The notes below the pieces were generated by a model. It searched no databases, had not been told where the DNA came from, and worked only from the letters and a program-made list of their open reading frames with translations. The position numbers were made by a program, and so were the translations under genes. 64,000 nucleotides of DNA from Caenimonas aquaedulcis (GTDB taxonomy: Bacteria > Pseudomonadota > Gammaproteobacteria > Burkholderiales > Burkholderiaceae_C), in contig NZ_JADWYS010000001.1 in the NCBI RefSeq assembly GCF_015831345.1, positions 372,001-436,000 on the forward strand, read 5' to 3'. Positions within the stretch are counted from its first letter, which is position 1, and each line of letters begins with the position of its first letter. Below, one piece after another: positions 52,832-61,846 of this stretch.

Positions 52832-53656
52832 TCAGTACTTGGCAGCCTGTTCGTCGTTCGAGGCGCGAAACCGGGCGACTGCGTCCGCGTGGAATTTCCG
52901 CTCGGCGGTCCCGTAGTCGGTTTGCGGACGCGGCTCGTCGTCGTAGTACCCATATTCGTCGACGCCGCGCACCAGGGCTGAGGTCAGGCGTGTCTTGCTG
53001 GTGCTGCGGGCGTTCGTCGGGATGTAGCTGAAACCCAGCCCGACGCGGCGGAAATTGGTTTCGTTGGGGCCCGAGCAGTGCACCAGGTAGGTGTCGTGCA
53101 ATGACATCTGCCCCGCCGCCACTGGCATGAATTCGGTGTGCGATTTGTCGAAGGGCACGTCAACGGTCTGCCCCTTCGAAAGCAGAATGTTGTTGGTGTG
53201 ATTTTCCGCGTGATGAAGTTGCCCCAATCTTTGAGAGCCTGGAACGACTTCCATGCAGCCAGCCGCGACCGGCGCATCGGAAAGCGCGACCCACGCGGTG
53301 ATCTGGGTGCTGGGGTCGAGGCCGAAATAGGTCGCGTCCTGGTGCCAGCCGATGTAGGCCGGGTCATTGGCCTTCTTCGGCCACACCGACAGGTGAAAGA
53401 GGCGGATGTTCGGGCCGATCAGGTCTTCGACCGCGTCGAGCACGGCAGGGTGCCGGGCGATCTCGTCCACCCACTTGAAAAGCAGGTGCGGTTTGAAGTT
53501 GAAGCCCTTGCCCAGCTCCAGGTTCTGCGATTGCTCGAAGGACTCGAGCATGTCGAGGTATGCCTTGGCCTGCTCACGGCTGAACACGTCAATGGGCGCG
53601 ACAAATCCCTTGTGGTTGAAGTGATCGATCTGGTCTTGGCTGAGTTTTTTACCCAT
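52832..53656 (-). CDS. Phytanoyl-CoA dioxygenase (PhyH)-family enzyme
   Basis: This is a predicted Fe(II)/2-oxoglutarate-dependent hydroxylase. The 274-residue protein has the facial triad in IGWHQDATYFG (HxD) and LHDTYLVHCSGPNET, and an Arg for 2-oxoglutarate in NFRRVGLGFSY. It would hydroxylate a carbon next to a carboxyl or similar group. The ATG at MGKKLSQDQ has a good AAAGGAG 8 nt upstream; the longer open frame is rejected. It lies 85 nt downstream of the SDR gene. Confidence 0.85.
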   Translation of the reverse strand: MGKKLSQDQIDHFNHKGFVAPIDVFSREQAKAYLDMLESFEQSQNLELGKGFNFKPHLLFKWVDEIARHPAVLDAVEDLIGPNIRLFHLSVWPKKANDPAYIGWHQDATYFGLDPSTQITAWVALSDAPVAAGCMEVVPGSQRLGQLHHAENHTNNILLSKGQTVDVPFDKSHTEFMPVAAGQMSLHDTYLVHCSGPNETNFRRVGLGFSYIPTNARSTSKTRLTSALVRGVDEYGYYDDEPRPQTDYGTAERKFHADAVARFRASNDEQAAKY

Positions 53657-53741
53657 GGTGATCTCCTTTGATGAACCTTGGAAGGTGGACGAATGGAAAG
53701 AGTTGAATCGGTGGAAGTTCGCTCGGCGGGCGGCGCACGAC

Positions 53742-54539
53742 CTACATCGCGGACCACCCGCCATCGACGAACAGCTGGCTGCCGGTGGTAAAGGACGAGT
53801 CATCCGACGCAAGGAAAAGTGCCGCACGCGCGACCTCTTCCGGTTGTCCGAACCGCTGCATCGCGTGGCGATTTGCCCAGCGCTCGCGCGTCGCGGCCGG
53901 ATCCGGATATCGGGTGAGCGATTTGCGCGACATCGCGGTGTCGATCACACCCGGCATCAGCACGTTGACGCGGATGCCGTCGCGCGCATGGTCGACGGCC
54001 ATGGTCTTCGCAAGGGTGGCGAGCGCGCCTTTGGAGGCAATGTAGGCGGCATTGTTCCCGGCGCTGGACGCGACAAGCTGCGAGCCCAGGAGAATGACCG
54101 AGCCGCTGCAACGCTCGATCATGTGGGGCAGCGCCTCATGCATCCAGAGGTAGCTGCCCTTGACGTTCACTGCGAAGACCTTGTCCCACATGGCTTCGTC
54201 GATCGTGGCGACGGTGCCGCCGACGGAGATGCCGGAGCACGGCATGACCACGTCGATGCGACCCCAACGCGCGACGATCGCCGCGACCGTCTCGCGAGCG
54301 GCGATGCCGGCGGTGACGTCCGCGACGCCGGTGAATACTTCCGCGCCCTGGAGGCGCAATTTCCCCGCCACCTGCTCGAGGCCGGTGCCATCGATGTCGA
54401 TAAGGGCGACTTTCGAGCCGTGCGACGCAAAGAGCTCGGCCGTCGCGGCGCCTATGCCCGAGGCCGCCCCCGTGATGATGCTGACGCGGCCCGCGAGTTT
54501 TTGAGACGACGCCGGCATGCTGCCTGCAGGATGGGTCAT
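53742..54539 (-). CDS. Short-chain dehydrogenase/reductase
   Basis: This is a classical NAD(P)-dependent SDR of 265 residues. It has TGAASGIGAATAE for cofactor, IDVVMPCSG, the Ser in LLGSQ, and the catalytic AAYIASK. The acidic residue after the second beta strand (ALIDID) favours NAD over NADP. It probably oxidises an alcohol made by the neighbouring pathway enzymes. The ATG one base after the ATPase stop is preferred; a TTG 3 codons earlier would overlap. Confidence 0.88.
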   Translation of the reverse strand: MTHPAGSMPASSQKLAGRVSIITGAASGIGAATAELFASHGSKVALIDIDGTGLEQVAGKLRLQGAEVFTGVADVTAGIAARETVAAIVARWGRIDVVMPCSGISVGGTVATIDEAMWDKVFAVNVKGSYLWMHEALPHMIERCSGSVILLGSQLVASSAGNNAAYIASKGALATLAKTMAVDHARDGIRVNVLMPGVIDTAMSRKSLTRYPDPAATRERWANRHAMQRFGQPEEVARAALFLASDDSSFTTGSQLFVDGGWSAM

Positions 54540-54540
54540 G

Positions 54541-55254
54541 TCATTCAATCCCGAGATAGGCGCTGCGGATTTTCGGGCTCTGGATCAGCTCTTGCGACGT
54601 GCCTTCGGCGACATTCTTTCCAAGCTCCAGGATCACCGCGCGCGAAGCGATGCCGAGCGCCCAGGTCGCGTTCTGCTCGGCCAGGATCACGGCGATCTTT
54701 TCGGTCGCCTGAATCTCCAGCAGGATTTCGCCGATCCGCTCGACGATGATGGGTGCCAGGCCTAGCGAAGGCTCATCCAGGAGAAAGAGGCGCGGGTACG
54801 ACATCAGTGCGCGGCCGATCGCGAGCATCTGCTGCTCGCCGCCGCTCAGGCTGCCCGCGTCCTGCTTGTGCCGCTCCCGCAGGCGGGGAAAGTAATTGAA
54901 CATCTGCTCCATGCGCGCCTGGATTTCCGCGGTGCTGCGCGTGTAGCCGCCGATCTTCAAGTTTTCGCCCACCGTCAGCCCCGGAAAAACGCGGCGGCCT
55001 TCAGGTGAAAAGCCGATGCCCAGGCGCAGGATGTTGTAGGGCTTGACGTCGTTGATCTTCCCGCCTTCCCACTCCATCAGGCCACCGGCGATCGGCACCA
55101 TGCCGAGGATGGCCTTGAGCGTGCTGCTCTTGCCCGCCCCGTTCGAGCCGATCAGCGCCATCGTCTCGCCGGCCTCGACCTCGAACGACACGCCATTGGT
55201 TCCCTGGATGTGGCCGTAGCGAACGTGGAGGTCAGTGACTTTTAGCAGCGGCAT
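54541..55254 (-). CDS. livF: Liv-type ABC transporter ATPase (LivF-like)
   Basis: This ATPase is one of two for the island's importer. The 237-residue protein has Walker A GSNGAGKSS, signature LSGGEQQMLAIGRAL, and Walker B LFLLDEPSLGLAP. LivF-specific features are the short C terminus and the PEGRRVFPGLTVGENL segment. It overlaps the LivG-like gene by 23 nt. The substrate is set by the binding protein, not by this subunit. Confidence 0.93.
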   Translation of the reverse strand: MPLLKVTDLHVRYGHIQGTNGVSFEVEAGETMALIGSNGAGKSSTLKAILGMVPIAGGLMEWEGGKINDVKPYNILRLGIGFSPEGRRVFPGLTVGENLKIGGYTRSTAEIQARMEQMFNYFPRLRERHKQDAGSLSGGEQQMLAIGRALMSYPRLFLLDEPSLGLAPIIVERIGEILLEIQATEKIAVILAEQNATWALGIASRAVILELGKNVAEGTSQELIQSPKIRSAYLGIE

Positions 55255-56014
55255 ATGCTTTTCCCAGATAGGCTTCGATCACCAATGGATTGCCCAGCAC
55301 CTCTTGCGGTGTGCCCTGCGCGATTTTTTCCCCCTGCGACGCGACGACCAGCCGGTCGCACAGGCCGGAGATGAAGCGCATGTTGTGGTCGATGACGACG
55401 ACCGTGATGCCGCGGTCGCGTACCCGCTTAATCGTGTCGCGCACCTGGTCGGTCTCCTCGGCGCTGAGCCCGGCGACCGGTTCGTCGAGCAGGATCATTC
55501 GCGGCTCGGCCGCGAGCGCAATGACGATGCCGAGGGTCTTCTGGTAACCATAGGGCAGCGCATCGGCTTGCGCGGATGCGACGCTTTCAAGGCCCAGCCA
55601 GTTCATGAGGCCCTCCACGCGCTCGATGGTCTTGCGTTGCAATTCGCGTGCGCGGGCCGTTCCAAAGAAGGCTGCGAAATGGCCCGGGTAGCAATGCAGG
55701 AAGGCGCCGCGAATGGCGTTTTCGCGAACCGTGCGGCTGCCATAAACCGCCGTGGACTGGAAGGTGCGCACCAGGCCGCGGCGCGCCCGCTTGTGTGGCG
55801 CGAGCCGGGTGACGTCTTCGCTGTCGAAGGTGACGGTGCCGCTGTCCGGCAGGATCATGCCGCTCACGAGGTTCACGACAGTGGTCTTTCCGGCGCCGTT
55901 CGGCCCGATCAGTCCGAGAATTTCGCCCTGCGCCACGGAAAAGTCGAGGTCGCGCACGGCGTGGAGGCCGCCAAACCTGCGCGACAGTCCTTTGACTTCA
56001 AGGAGGTTGCTCAT
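55232..56014 (-). CDS. livG: Liv-type ABC transporter ATPase (LivG-like)
   Basis: This is the second ATPase of the importer, 260 residues. It has Walker A GPNGAGKTT, RTFQSTAVYGSRTVRENAI as the Q-loop region, and ILLDEPVAGLSAEE as Walker B. The signature region reads ALPYGYQKTLGIVIAL, which departs from the usual LSYGEQR-type LivG signature (Gly-Tyr-Gln instead of Gly-Glu-Gln). It overlaps the LivM gene by 4 nt and the LivF gene by 23 nt. Confidence 0.92.
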   Translation of the reverse strand: MSNLLEVKGLSRRFGGLHAVRDLDFSVAQGEILGLIGPNGAGKTTVVNLVSGMILPDSGTVTFDSEDVTRLAPHKRARRGLVRTFQSTAVYGSRTVRENAIRGAFLHCYPGHFAAFFGTARARELQRKTIERVEGLMNWLGLESVASAQADALPYGYQKTLGIVIALAAEPRMILLDEPVAGLSAEETDQVRDTIKRVRDRGITVVVIDHNMRFISGLCDRLVVASQGEKIAQGTPQEVLGNPLVIEAYLGKAYAAAKSH

Positions 56015-56982
56015 GCTTTTTCCCTATGCAGGAATCTTCGCAGCAGCGCGCGGCCCAGTGCGAAAGCGCCGATCATGCCGCCAGGCAGAACGGCCATCAC
56101 GATGATCAGGATGATGCCGAAGATGACTTGCTGCAGTTCGACGTAACCGCGCAGCATCTCGGGCAGCGCAACCATGAATCCAGTGCCGACCAGCGGGCCC
56201 GCCAGGTAGTACATGCCTCCAAGCACGTTCATCACCACCATGTTGAGCGAGGCGTCCATGTTGTAGGCGCTTGGGTCGATGGCGCGCACCAGGTGCGCCT
56301 GCAGCCCGCCCTGGATGCCGACCAGCATGCACGCGATGACGAACACCATGACCTTGATGCGAATCACCGGCACTCCCGAGCACTCGGCAACCCGGTCGGC
56401 TTCGCGCACCGAATCGATGACGCGCCCGAGGTCGGAAGTGAGGATGCGCCAGACGATGCCCACGCAGATCGCCGAAACCAGCAGCGCGAAGTAATAAAAC
56501 TGGAGCGAAGAGCCGAACAAGTCCAGGCTCAAAGGGATTTGCTGGATTCCGTTGGCGCCGCCTGTGATGCCTTGCCATTCGACGAACACCATCCGGATGA
56601 TTTCGCCGACGAGGAAAGTGACCAGCACGAAGTACTTGCCGGTCAGGCGCAGCACCACGGGGCCCAGCATCAGCGCGAGCAGCCCCGAGGCACAGCAGCC
56701 GGCGGTGATCGCAAACCAGAACGGCCAGCCCATTCGCATCTCGAGCACCACGCAGGTGTAGGCGGCGACGCCCATGAACGCAGCGTGTGCCAGCGAGATG
56801 TGTCCGGTGCGGATGATCAGGTTCAGGCTGGTCGCACCTATGGTCGCCAGGACCAGCATGGTACCCAGTGTCACGTAAAACGGATTGCTGAAGACCAGCG
56901 GCCAGGTCAGCAACACGACCAGCAGGATGCCCAGGCCGGTACAGGACCAGACCCGGCTTCGGGCGTTATTCGGGTTTTCCAA
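56011..56982 (-). CDS. livM: Liv-type ABC permease (LivM-like)
   Basis: This is one of the two channel subunits, 323 residues, with about ten hydrophobic segments. The RTGHISLAHAAFMGVAAY motif, the coupling helix SVREADRVAECSGVPVIRIK, and GGMYYLAGPLVGTGFMVALPE are family features. The start is a TTG overlapping livH by 17 nt; no better start codon precedes the first TM segment. Such a TTG start in an overlap probably depends on coupling to livH. Confidence 0.9.
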   Translation of the reverse strand: MENPNNARSRVWSCTGLGILLVVLLTWPLVFSNPFYVTLGTMLVLATIGATSLNLIIRTGHISLAHAAFMGVAAYTCVVLEMRMGWPFWFAITAGCCASGLLALMLGPVVLRLTGKYFVLVTFLVGEIIRMVFVEWQGITGGANGIQQIPLSLDLFGSSLQFYYFALLVSAICVGIVWRILTSDLGRVIDSVREADRVAECSGVPVIRIKVMVFVIACMLVGIQGGLQAHLVRAIDPSAYNMDASLNMVVMNVLGGMYYLAGPLVGTGFMVALPEMLRGYVELQQVIFGIILIIVMAVLPGGMIGAFALGRALLRRFLHREKA

Positions 56983-57832
56983 GAAGCCCCCACGGTCTGA
57001 AGATGAGCAAGGCGATCACCACGCCGAATGACAGGAAAGCAGAGACGGACGCTCCATAGAACGTAGACAGGAAACTCTCGGCGAAGCCGAGCAGCACACC
57101 GCCCAACGCGGCCCCCGGGATGCTCCCCATGCCGCCCAGGATGACGACGATGAACGCCACCATCAGCGGCCTTTCGCCCATGAACGGCGAGAGCGCATAC
57201 GTCTGCGCGTAGAGACCGCCGGCCAGCGCCGTCATGAACACGGCAATGAAGAAGGCCAGCTTGTAGATGAAAACCGTGTTCACGCCCTGCGACGCCGCGA
57301 TCTCGACATCCTGCGACGCTGCCCGCATCGCCAGGCCGTGCCGTGTGTGGGTCACGAAGAACCAGAACGCAGCAAGCACGACGAGCGCAACGCCCATGAT
57401 CACGAGGCGGTCGTACGGCACGACCATGCCAGCCACTTGCAGGATGCCGCGCGCCGCTGTCGGGATGGATTTTTCATTCACCTCGAAGAGCATCACCGCG
57501 CCATAGACGATAGCCATGTTCAGCCCGAGCAGGGCGATCATGCTCTGGAACATCTTGTGATAGAACCAGCGGAAGACGAGGCGCTCGAGAATCATCGCAC
57601 CCAGCGCCACCAGCAGCGCACCACCCAGGATCGCGACCGGGTACGGCAGGTCGTAGACGCCGTACAGGTAATACAGTGCATACCCGCCCAGCATCGCAAA
57701 GCCGCCGTGCGCGAAGTTGACGACTTTCATAATGCCGAACAGCAGTGTGAAACCCAGGGCCACCAGCACATAGATCGCGCTCAGGCTCAGGCCATTGATC
57801 AGCACCTGAATCAGGATCGGCAAGGTAAACAT
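56966..57832 (-). CDS. livH: Liv-type ABC permease (LivH-like)
   Basis: This is the other channel subunit, 288 residues with about eight TM segments. It starts MFTLPILIQVLINGLSLSAIYVLVALGFTLLFGIMKVVNFAHG, a clear LivH signature, and has the coupling-loop region MAMRAASQDVEIAASQGVN. The ATG is preceded by GGAG. An intergenic hairpin separates it from the binding-protein gene, which may lower its level relative to the binding protein. Confidence 0.92.
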   Translation of the reverse strand: MFTLPILIQVLINGLSLSAIYVLVALGFTLLFGIMKVVNFAHGGFAMLGGYALYYLYGVYDLPYPVAILGGALLVALGAMILERLVFRWFYHKMFQSMIALLGLNMAIVYGAVMLFEVNEKSIPTAARGILQVAGMVVPYDRLVIMGVALVVLAAFWFFVTHTRHGLAMRAASQDVEIAASQGVNTVFIYKLAFFIAVFMTALAGGLYAQTYALSPFMGERPLMVAFIVVILGGMGSIPGAALGGVLLGFAESFLSTFYGASVSAFLSFGVVIALLIFRPWGLLGKPE

Positions 57833-57859
57833 AGGGTACTCCGGGAGCGATGTTTGGCG

Positions 57860-57888
57860 GACCCGCGGGCGAATCGCCCGGACGGGTC
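57860..57888 (-). repeat. Strong hairpin between binding-protein gene and livH
   Basis: On the minus strand GACCCG-TC-CGGGCG pairs with CGCCCG-CGGGTC around an ATT loop, giving 12 base pairs with one 2-nt bulge. It lies 29 nt after the binding-protein stop and 27 nt before livH. No T-run follows, so it is better read as an mRNA stabiliser or partial attenuator than as a full terminator. Confidence 0.75.
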
Positions 57889-57917
57889 GGCGACAGTGCG
57901 TTATTGGGTTTCGCTAC

Positions 57918-59087
57918 TCAACGCTGCTCGGGGAGCACAACGGCGCGCGTGACCTGCTTGCCGTTCTTGACTTCGACGATCCAGAACTTGAGCAGCAACT
58001 GGTGGCGCACGCCATAGTCGCCCATGCCGCCCCACTTCACCGGGCCAAACAGGCCTGCATCGTACCCGTCCATTTTCTCCAGCGTGTCGCGCACCTTGGT
58101 CACATCGGTGGTGCCGGCGCGGCGCATTGCTTCGAACATGATGCGAGTGGCGTTGTACCAGACAGGTGTCTGTGCGTTCAGCACGCTATTGCCGTACTTA
58201 TCCTTGTAGGTTTTGAGAAATTTCTGAGCCTCGGGCTGCGAAAAATCGAACACGTTGAGCGATGTGAAGCCTTCCGCCAGCGGGCCGGCAATGTCGATCA
58301 CTTCGTCGACCGACGGGCCACCCACCTGCCAGATCGGCGGCTTGAATCCCGCCTGGCGCGCCTGCTTGACCAGCAGCGCGGATTCACCGGGGGCATTGCT
58401 GTTGAGGTCCAGCAGGTCCACGTTTTGCGCCATCATGCGTGTCAACAGCGGCGTGAACTCCTTGGTGCCGCGATCGTAGAGTTCTTTCCAGACCGTGAAG
58501 CCGTTTTCCTTGTAATAGGCCTCCAGCATCGGAACGACGGATTGACCGACCGCGTCGTTCGGGGCGATCAATGCGACCTTCTTGGTCTCGGGATGGGCGG
58601 CGCGATACCACTTGATCATGGCCGGCGCGAACTCCGTCGTGCTGTCCATCACGCGAAAGTTGTAGGGCGATCCGGCGTCGTTCTTCAGGATGGCGCTGGA
58701 AAAGCCGTTCGACAGGAGCAGGACATTGGCCGGGCTGGTCACCGCGACCGCGCTCAGGACAGACGGCGAACCGATGGGGCCGATGATGAACTTGGCCTTC
58801 TCGACGTTGACGAGGCGCTCGGCCGCGAGACGGCCACCGGCTGAGGTGTACTGATCGTCGAACATCACCAGCTTGGGCGCGTACGTCTTGCCACCGATCT
58901 TCAGCCCGCCGGCAGCCTGTACTTCGTCGATCGCCATCTGCATGCCTCGCTGCAGTGCGATGCCCCACGCGGTGCCGCCGCCGGACAGCGGGCCAATGCC
59001 GCCTATCTTCAGTTCCTCCTGCGCACCAGCGCTCCCCGCGAGAAGGCAAGCCGCGACAAAAGCAATCGCTTTCAATTTCTTAAACAT
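57918..59087 (-). CDS. Liv-type ABC transporter, periplasmic binding protein
   Basis: This is the solute receptor of the importer, 389 residues (LivK/amide-binding type, periplasmic-binding-protein type 1 fold). It has a signal peptide (about 1-22, cleavage near GA-QEE), then EELKIGGIGPLSGGGTAWGIALQRGMQMAIDEVQAAGG, the usual start of the mature family. FGPVKW near the C terminus is typical of amide and branched-chain amino acid receptors. In this operon the ligand is more likely an amide, imide or ureide than leucine, but that is inference. Confidence 0.9.
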   Translation of the reverse strand: MFKKLKAIAFVAACLLAGSAGAQEELKIGGIGPLSGGGTAWGIALQRGMQMAIDEVQAAGGLKIGGKTYAPKLVMFDDQYTSAGGRLAAERLVNVEKAKFIIGPIGSPSVLSAVAVTSPANVLLLSNGFSSAILKNDAGSPYNFRVMDSTTEFAPAMIKWYRAAHPETKKVALIAPNDAVGQSVVPMLEAYYKENGFTVWKELYDRGTKEFTPLLTRMMAQNVDLLDLNSNAPGESALLVKQARQAGFKPPIWQVGGPSVDEVIDIAGPLAEGFTSLNVFDFSQPEAQKFLKTYKDKYGNSVLNAQTPVWYNATRIMFEAMRRAGTTDVTKVRDTLEKMDGYDAGLFGPVKWGGMGDYGVRHQLLLKFWIVEVKNGKQVTRAVVLPEQR

Positions 59088-59129
59088 GTCGTACTCCAGT
59101 AAAAATTAAATGCACAACCAGTGCCTGCG

Positions 59130-60470
59130 TCAAAGATTCAGCTTCGTTGCATCCAGTGCCCTTTCGACGAGCGCCCCGCTGTCCAGCAGGGCCTGATCGG
59201 CGCCGCAAGCACCGATGAGCTGCACGCCCAGTGGCAAGACCCCGGATTTGCCGTGACCGAACGGCAAGGTCAGGCAGGGCGCTCCCAAGGTGGTCCACGC
59301 ACGATTGAAGGTGGAACTGCCGGTTCCCTCGCTCTTGACCGGCGCTTCGCCTGGCGCGCTGAAGCTGAGCAGCAGGTCGAAGTGAAGCATCGTCGCCGCG
59401 AATATCCGGCGGCAGTTCTGCGCGAGTTTGCGCGCGTTGTCGTAGTCTGTGTCGGTAATCGACCGGCCGGTTTCTATCAATGCGAGCGTAGGGGGTCCCA
59501 GGAGCTCGCGCCCGCGCCGGTAGTCGTCGTCGGCGATGCGCGCACCCTCATAGGCCATGATGGTGCGGTTCGCTGTACTCAATCCGGCAAAGAGGGACAA
59601 GGGCAGATCGGCGGGGCTGACGGTCATCCCGTGCAGCCGCATCCGTCGCGCAGCCAGCTCGAGCGCCTCGCGCGAGGCCGCATCTGCTTCGTCAACGTGC
59701 GGGCCCGGATACACACCAACGCGCAGGGGCTCGCGCCGTGGCGCCGCCGGTTGTCCAGTACGTACGTGCATCCCGGCCAGCACTGGATACATGAGTGCGA
59801 CATCGGCGACGCTGCGCGCATGGATGCCTATCGTGTCCATGCTGGGCGCCAACGGGCGGATCCCCGCCATCGTCACCGCGGCAAACGAGGGCTTGAACCC
59901 GACAACGCCGCAATAGGCCGAAGGCCTGATGGTGGATCCGCCGGTCTGCGATCCGAGGGCGACCGGCACCATGCCGTCGGCTACCGCGGCCGCCGAGCCG
60001 CTGGATGAACCACCGGGCGTGTGCCGCACGTCATGCGGATTGCAGGTGGCCGCAGGATGCACGTACGCGAACTCGGTCGTGGTTGTCTTGCCCATGATGA
60101 TCGCGCCCGCCGCGCGCAAGCGGCTGACGACGGTCGCGTCGGTGTCCGGACAGTGGCCTTCGTAGAGTGCCGAGCCGTAGCCGGTCGGCATGTCTGCCGT
60201 GTCGATGATGTCCTTGATGCCGACCGGCACGCCATACAGCGGCTGCACGGAGGTGCGGGGTTTGAGCGCGCCTGCCGCGCGCCGTGATTGGGCGGCGTCA
60301 TGCCAGGCCCAGGCCTTGATATGCGGCTCGCGTTGCGCGATGCGCTCGAGGCATTCCTCCATGACGCTCTCGGGCGTCGCCTGGCCGCCGTCGATCGCGG
60401 CTGTGATATCAAGGGCCCGCCGCCAGGCTGGCAGCCCACGTTGCGTCGGTTCGATGAACTGTGCGGTCAT
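59130..60470 (-). CDS. Amidase-signature hydrolase 1
   Basis: This is an amidase-signature enzyme of 446 residues with the Ser-cisSer-Lys triad: K86 (GVPVGIKD), the GGSSSGSAAAVA loop at 153-163, and nucleophile S179 in GSQTGGSTIRP. The usual acidic residue before the TGGS is Gln here, as in one branch of the family. It would hydrolyse an amide or carbamoyl group. It overlaps the second amidase by 4 nt. The two amidases share the fold but are clearly different, so they likely act on different steps. Confidence 0.9.
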   Translation of the reverse strand: MTAQFIEPTQRGLPAWRRALDITAAIDGGQATPESVMEECLERIAQREPHIKAWAWHDAAQSRRAAGALKPRTSVQPLYGVPVGIKDIIDTADMPTGYGSALYEGHCPDTDATVVSRLRAAGAIIMGKTTTTEFAYVHPAATCNPHDVRHTPGGSSSGSAAAVADGMVPVALGSQTGGSTIRPSAYCGVVGFKPSFAAVTMAGIRPLAPSMDTIGIHARSVADVALMYPVLAGMHVRTGQPAAPRREPLRVGVYPGPHVDEADAASREALELAARRMRLHGMTVSPADLPLSLFAGLSTANRTIMAYEGARIADDDYRRGRELLGPPTLALIETGRSITDTDYDNARKLAQNCRRIFAATMLHFDLLLSFSAPGEAPVKSEGTGSSTFNRAWTTLGAPCLTLPFGHGKSGVLPLGVQLIGACGADQALLDSGALVERALDATKLNL

Positions 60471-61846
60471 GGCGGGATACCCGGTCGGCGCTGCATCGTC
60501 CGCGTTGCGCGCTCATACGCCGCGCCGGCGCGCAGCACGGTGATTTCATCGTGCTGCCGGCCGACGAACTGCACCGACAGCGGCAGGCCGCTTTGCGACG
60601 AGCCCGCCATCAATGCGAGTGCGGGATGGCCCGTCAGATTGAACGGCGAGCGCGCATTGCGCGAGTAGGTGCGCGTGCAGGCCTCTTCGTCGTCGATTTC
60701 GCAGGCCGGGTCCAGGGAATTGGCCGCCACCAGGATGTCCACATCGCGAAAGGCATCTTCGACCGCACAGATCAGCCTGCCACGCTCCTCCTGCGCCTGC
60801 ACATACTGGCCCGCCGACAGCAGCGCGCCCGGGATCAGCTTGCGGCGCGAGATGCCCGAGTAGTCGGCCGGTCGCTCGGCCATCCATTTGGCATGGACGG
60901 CCCAGGACTCGGCGTGGAAGATCACGCGCTGCACCGCCGTGAACTTCTGCAGCCGCGGCAGTCCGATGTCGCGCACGACAGCTCCATCGTGTTGCAGCAC
61001 GCGCATCACGTCGTCGATCGCGGCGGTGACTTCAGGCGATGCCGGAAGGTCGGTTTCGTGGAACTGCCGCACCAGGCCTATCCGTAGCCCGCGCACGCCG
61101 CGGTCGAGGTCCGCTCCATACCGAGGCCGGCACTCGTGGGCGACGACCGATGCAATGGTGTCCATCATCAGGGCCAGGTCGGCCGTCGTCCGCGCCATGG
61201 GCCCGACGTGGTCGAGTGTGTGGCAAAGCGGGAATACGCCGCGGCGCGACACGAGGTCGTAAGTCGGCTTGAGGCCCACGATGCCGCAGTGTCCGGCGGG
61301 GTTGCGAATCGAGCCCCCGGTGTCGGTGCCCAGCGCGACCGGCAGCATGCCGCTCGCGACTGCCGCGCCACTTCCCGAAGACGAGCCGCCGGGCTGGTGG
61401 TTGCGGCTCCAGGGATTTCGCGCCGGTGGAAAGGGCAAGTCATGTGCCGGCCCGCCGATGGCAAATTCGTGCAATGCCAGCTTCCCCAGGAAAATCGCGC
61501 CGGCGGCGCGCAGCCGGCTCACGACGTCCGCGTCCGACGCAGCGATGTTGTCCAGCATGATCTTCGAGTGGCAGGTGGTCGGCAACCCTGCGACATCGAT
61601 GATGTCCTTGATGCCGACGGGTACGCCGTGCAGCGGGCCGAGTGATCTGCCCGCGGCAATCTCCCTGGTTGCGAGCGCCGCCATATCCATCGCGCTATCG
61701 GCTTCGATCCGGATGAAGGCGTTGAACCGTGGCTCGGTGTGCTCGATGTGCTGAAGCAGGCTGCCCACCAATTCGACAGGCGAGAGCTCGCGGCTCGCGT
61801 AGGCAGCGCCGATTTCGGTGGCGGTCAACCAGTGAAGGTCGCTCAC
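60467..61846 (-). CDS. Amidase-signature hydrolase 2 (GatA/AtzE-like)
   Basis: This 459-residue amidase-signature enzyme has K80 (GVPVGIKD), the GGSSSGSGAAVA loop at 153-164 and nucleophile S179 in the standard GTDTGGSIRNP, so the Ser-cisSer-Lys triad is complete. It resembles GatA- and AtzE-type enzymes. It overlaps the small upstream gene by 4 nt, the same arrangement seen for AtzG-AtzE, which supports a two-subunit enzyme. No glutamyl-tRNA role is likely because no gatB is nearby. Confidence 0.9.
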   Translation of the reverse strand: MSDLHWLTATEIGAAYASRELSPVELVGSLLQHIEHTEPRFNAFIRIEADSAMDMAALATREIAAGRSLGPLHGVPVGIKDIIDVAGLPTTCHSKIMLDNIAASDADVVSRLRAAGAIFLGKLALHEFAIGGPAHDLPFPPARNPWSRNHQPGGSSSGSGAAVASGMLPVALGTDTGGSIRNPAGHCGIVGLKPTYDLVSRRGVFPLCHTLDHVGPMARTTADLALMMDTIASVVAHECRPRYGADLDRGVRGLRIGLVRQFHETDLPASPEVTAAIDDVMRVLQHDGAVVRDIGLPRLQKFTAVQRVIFHAESWAVHAKWMAERPADYSGISRRKLIPGALLSAGQYVQAQEERGRLICAVEDAFRDVDILVAANSLDPACEIDDEEACTRTYSRNARSPFNLTGHPALALMAGSSQSGLPLSVQFVGRQHDEITVLRAGAAYERATRTMQRRPGIPP

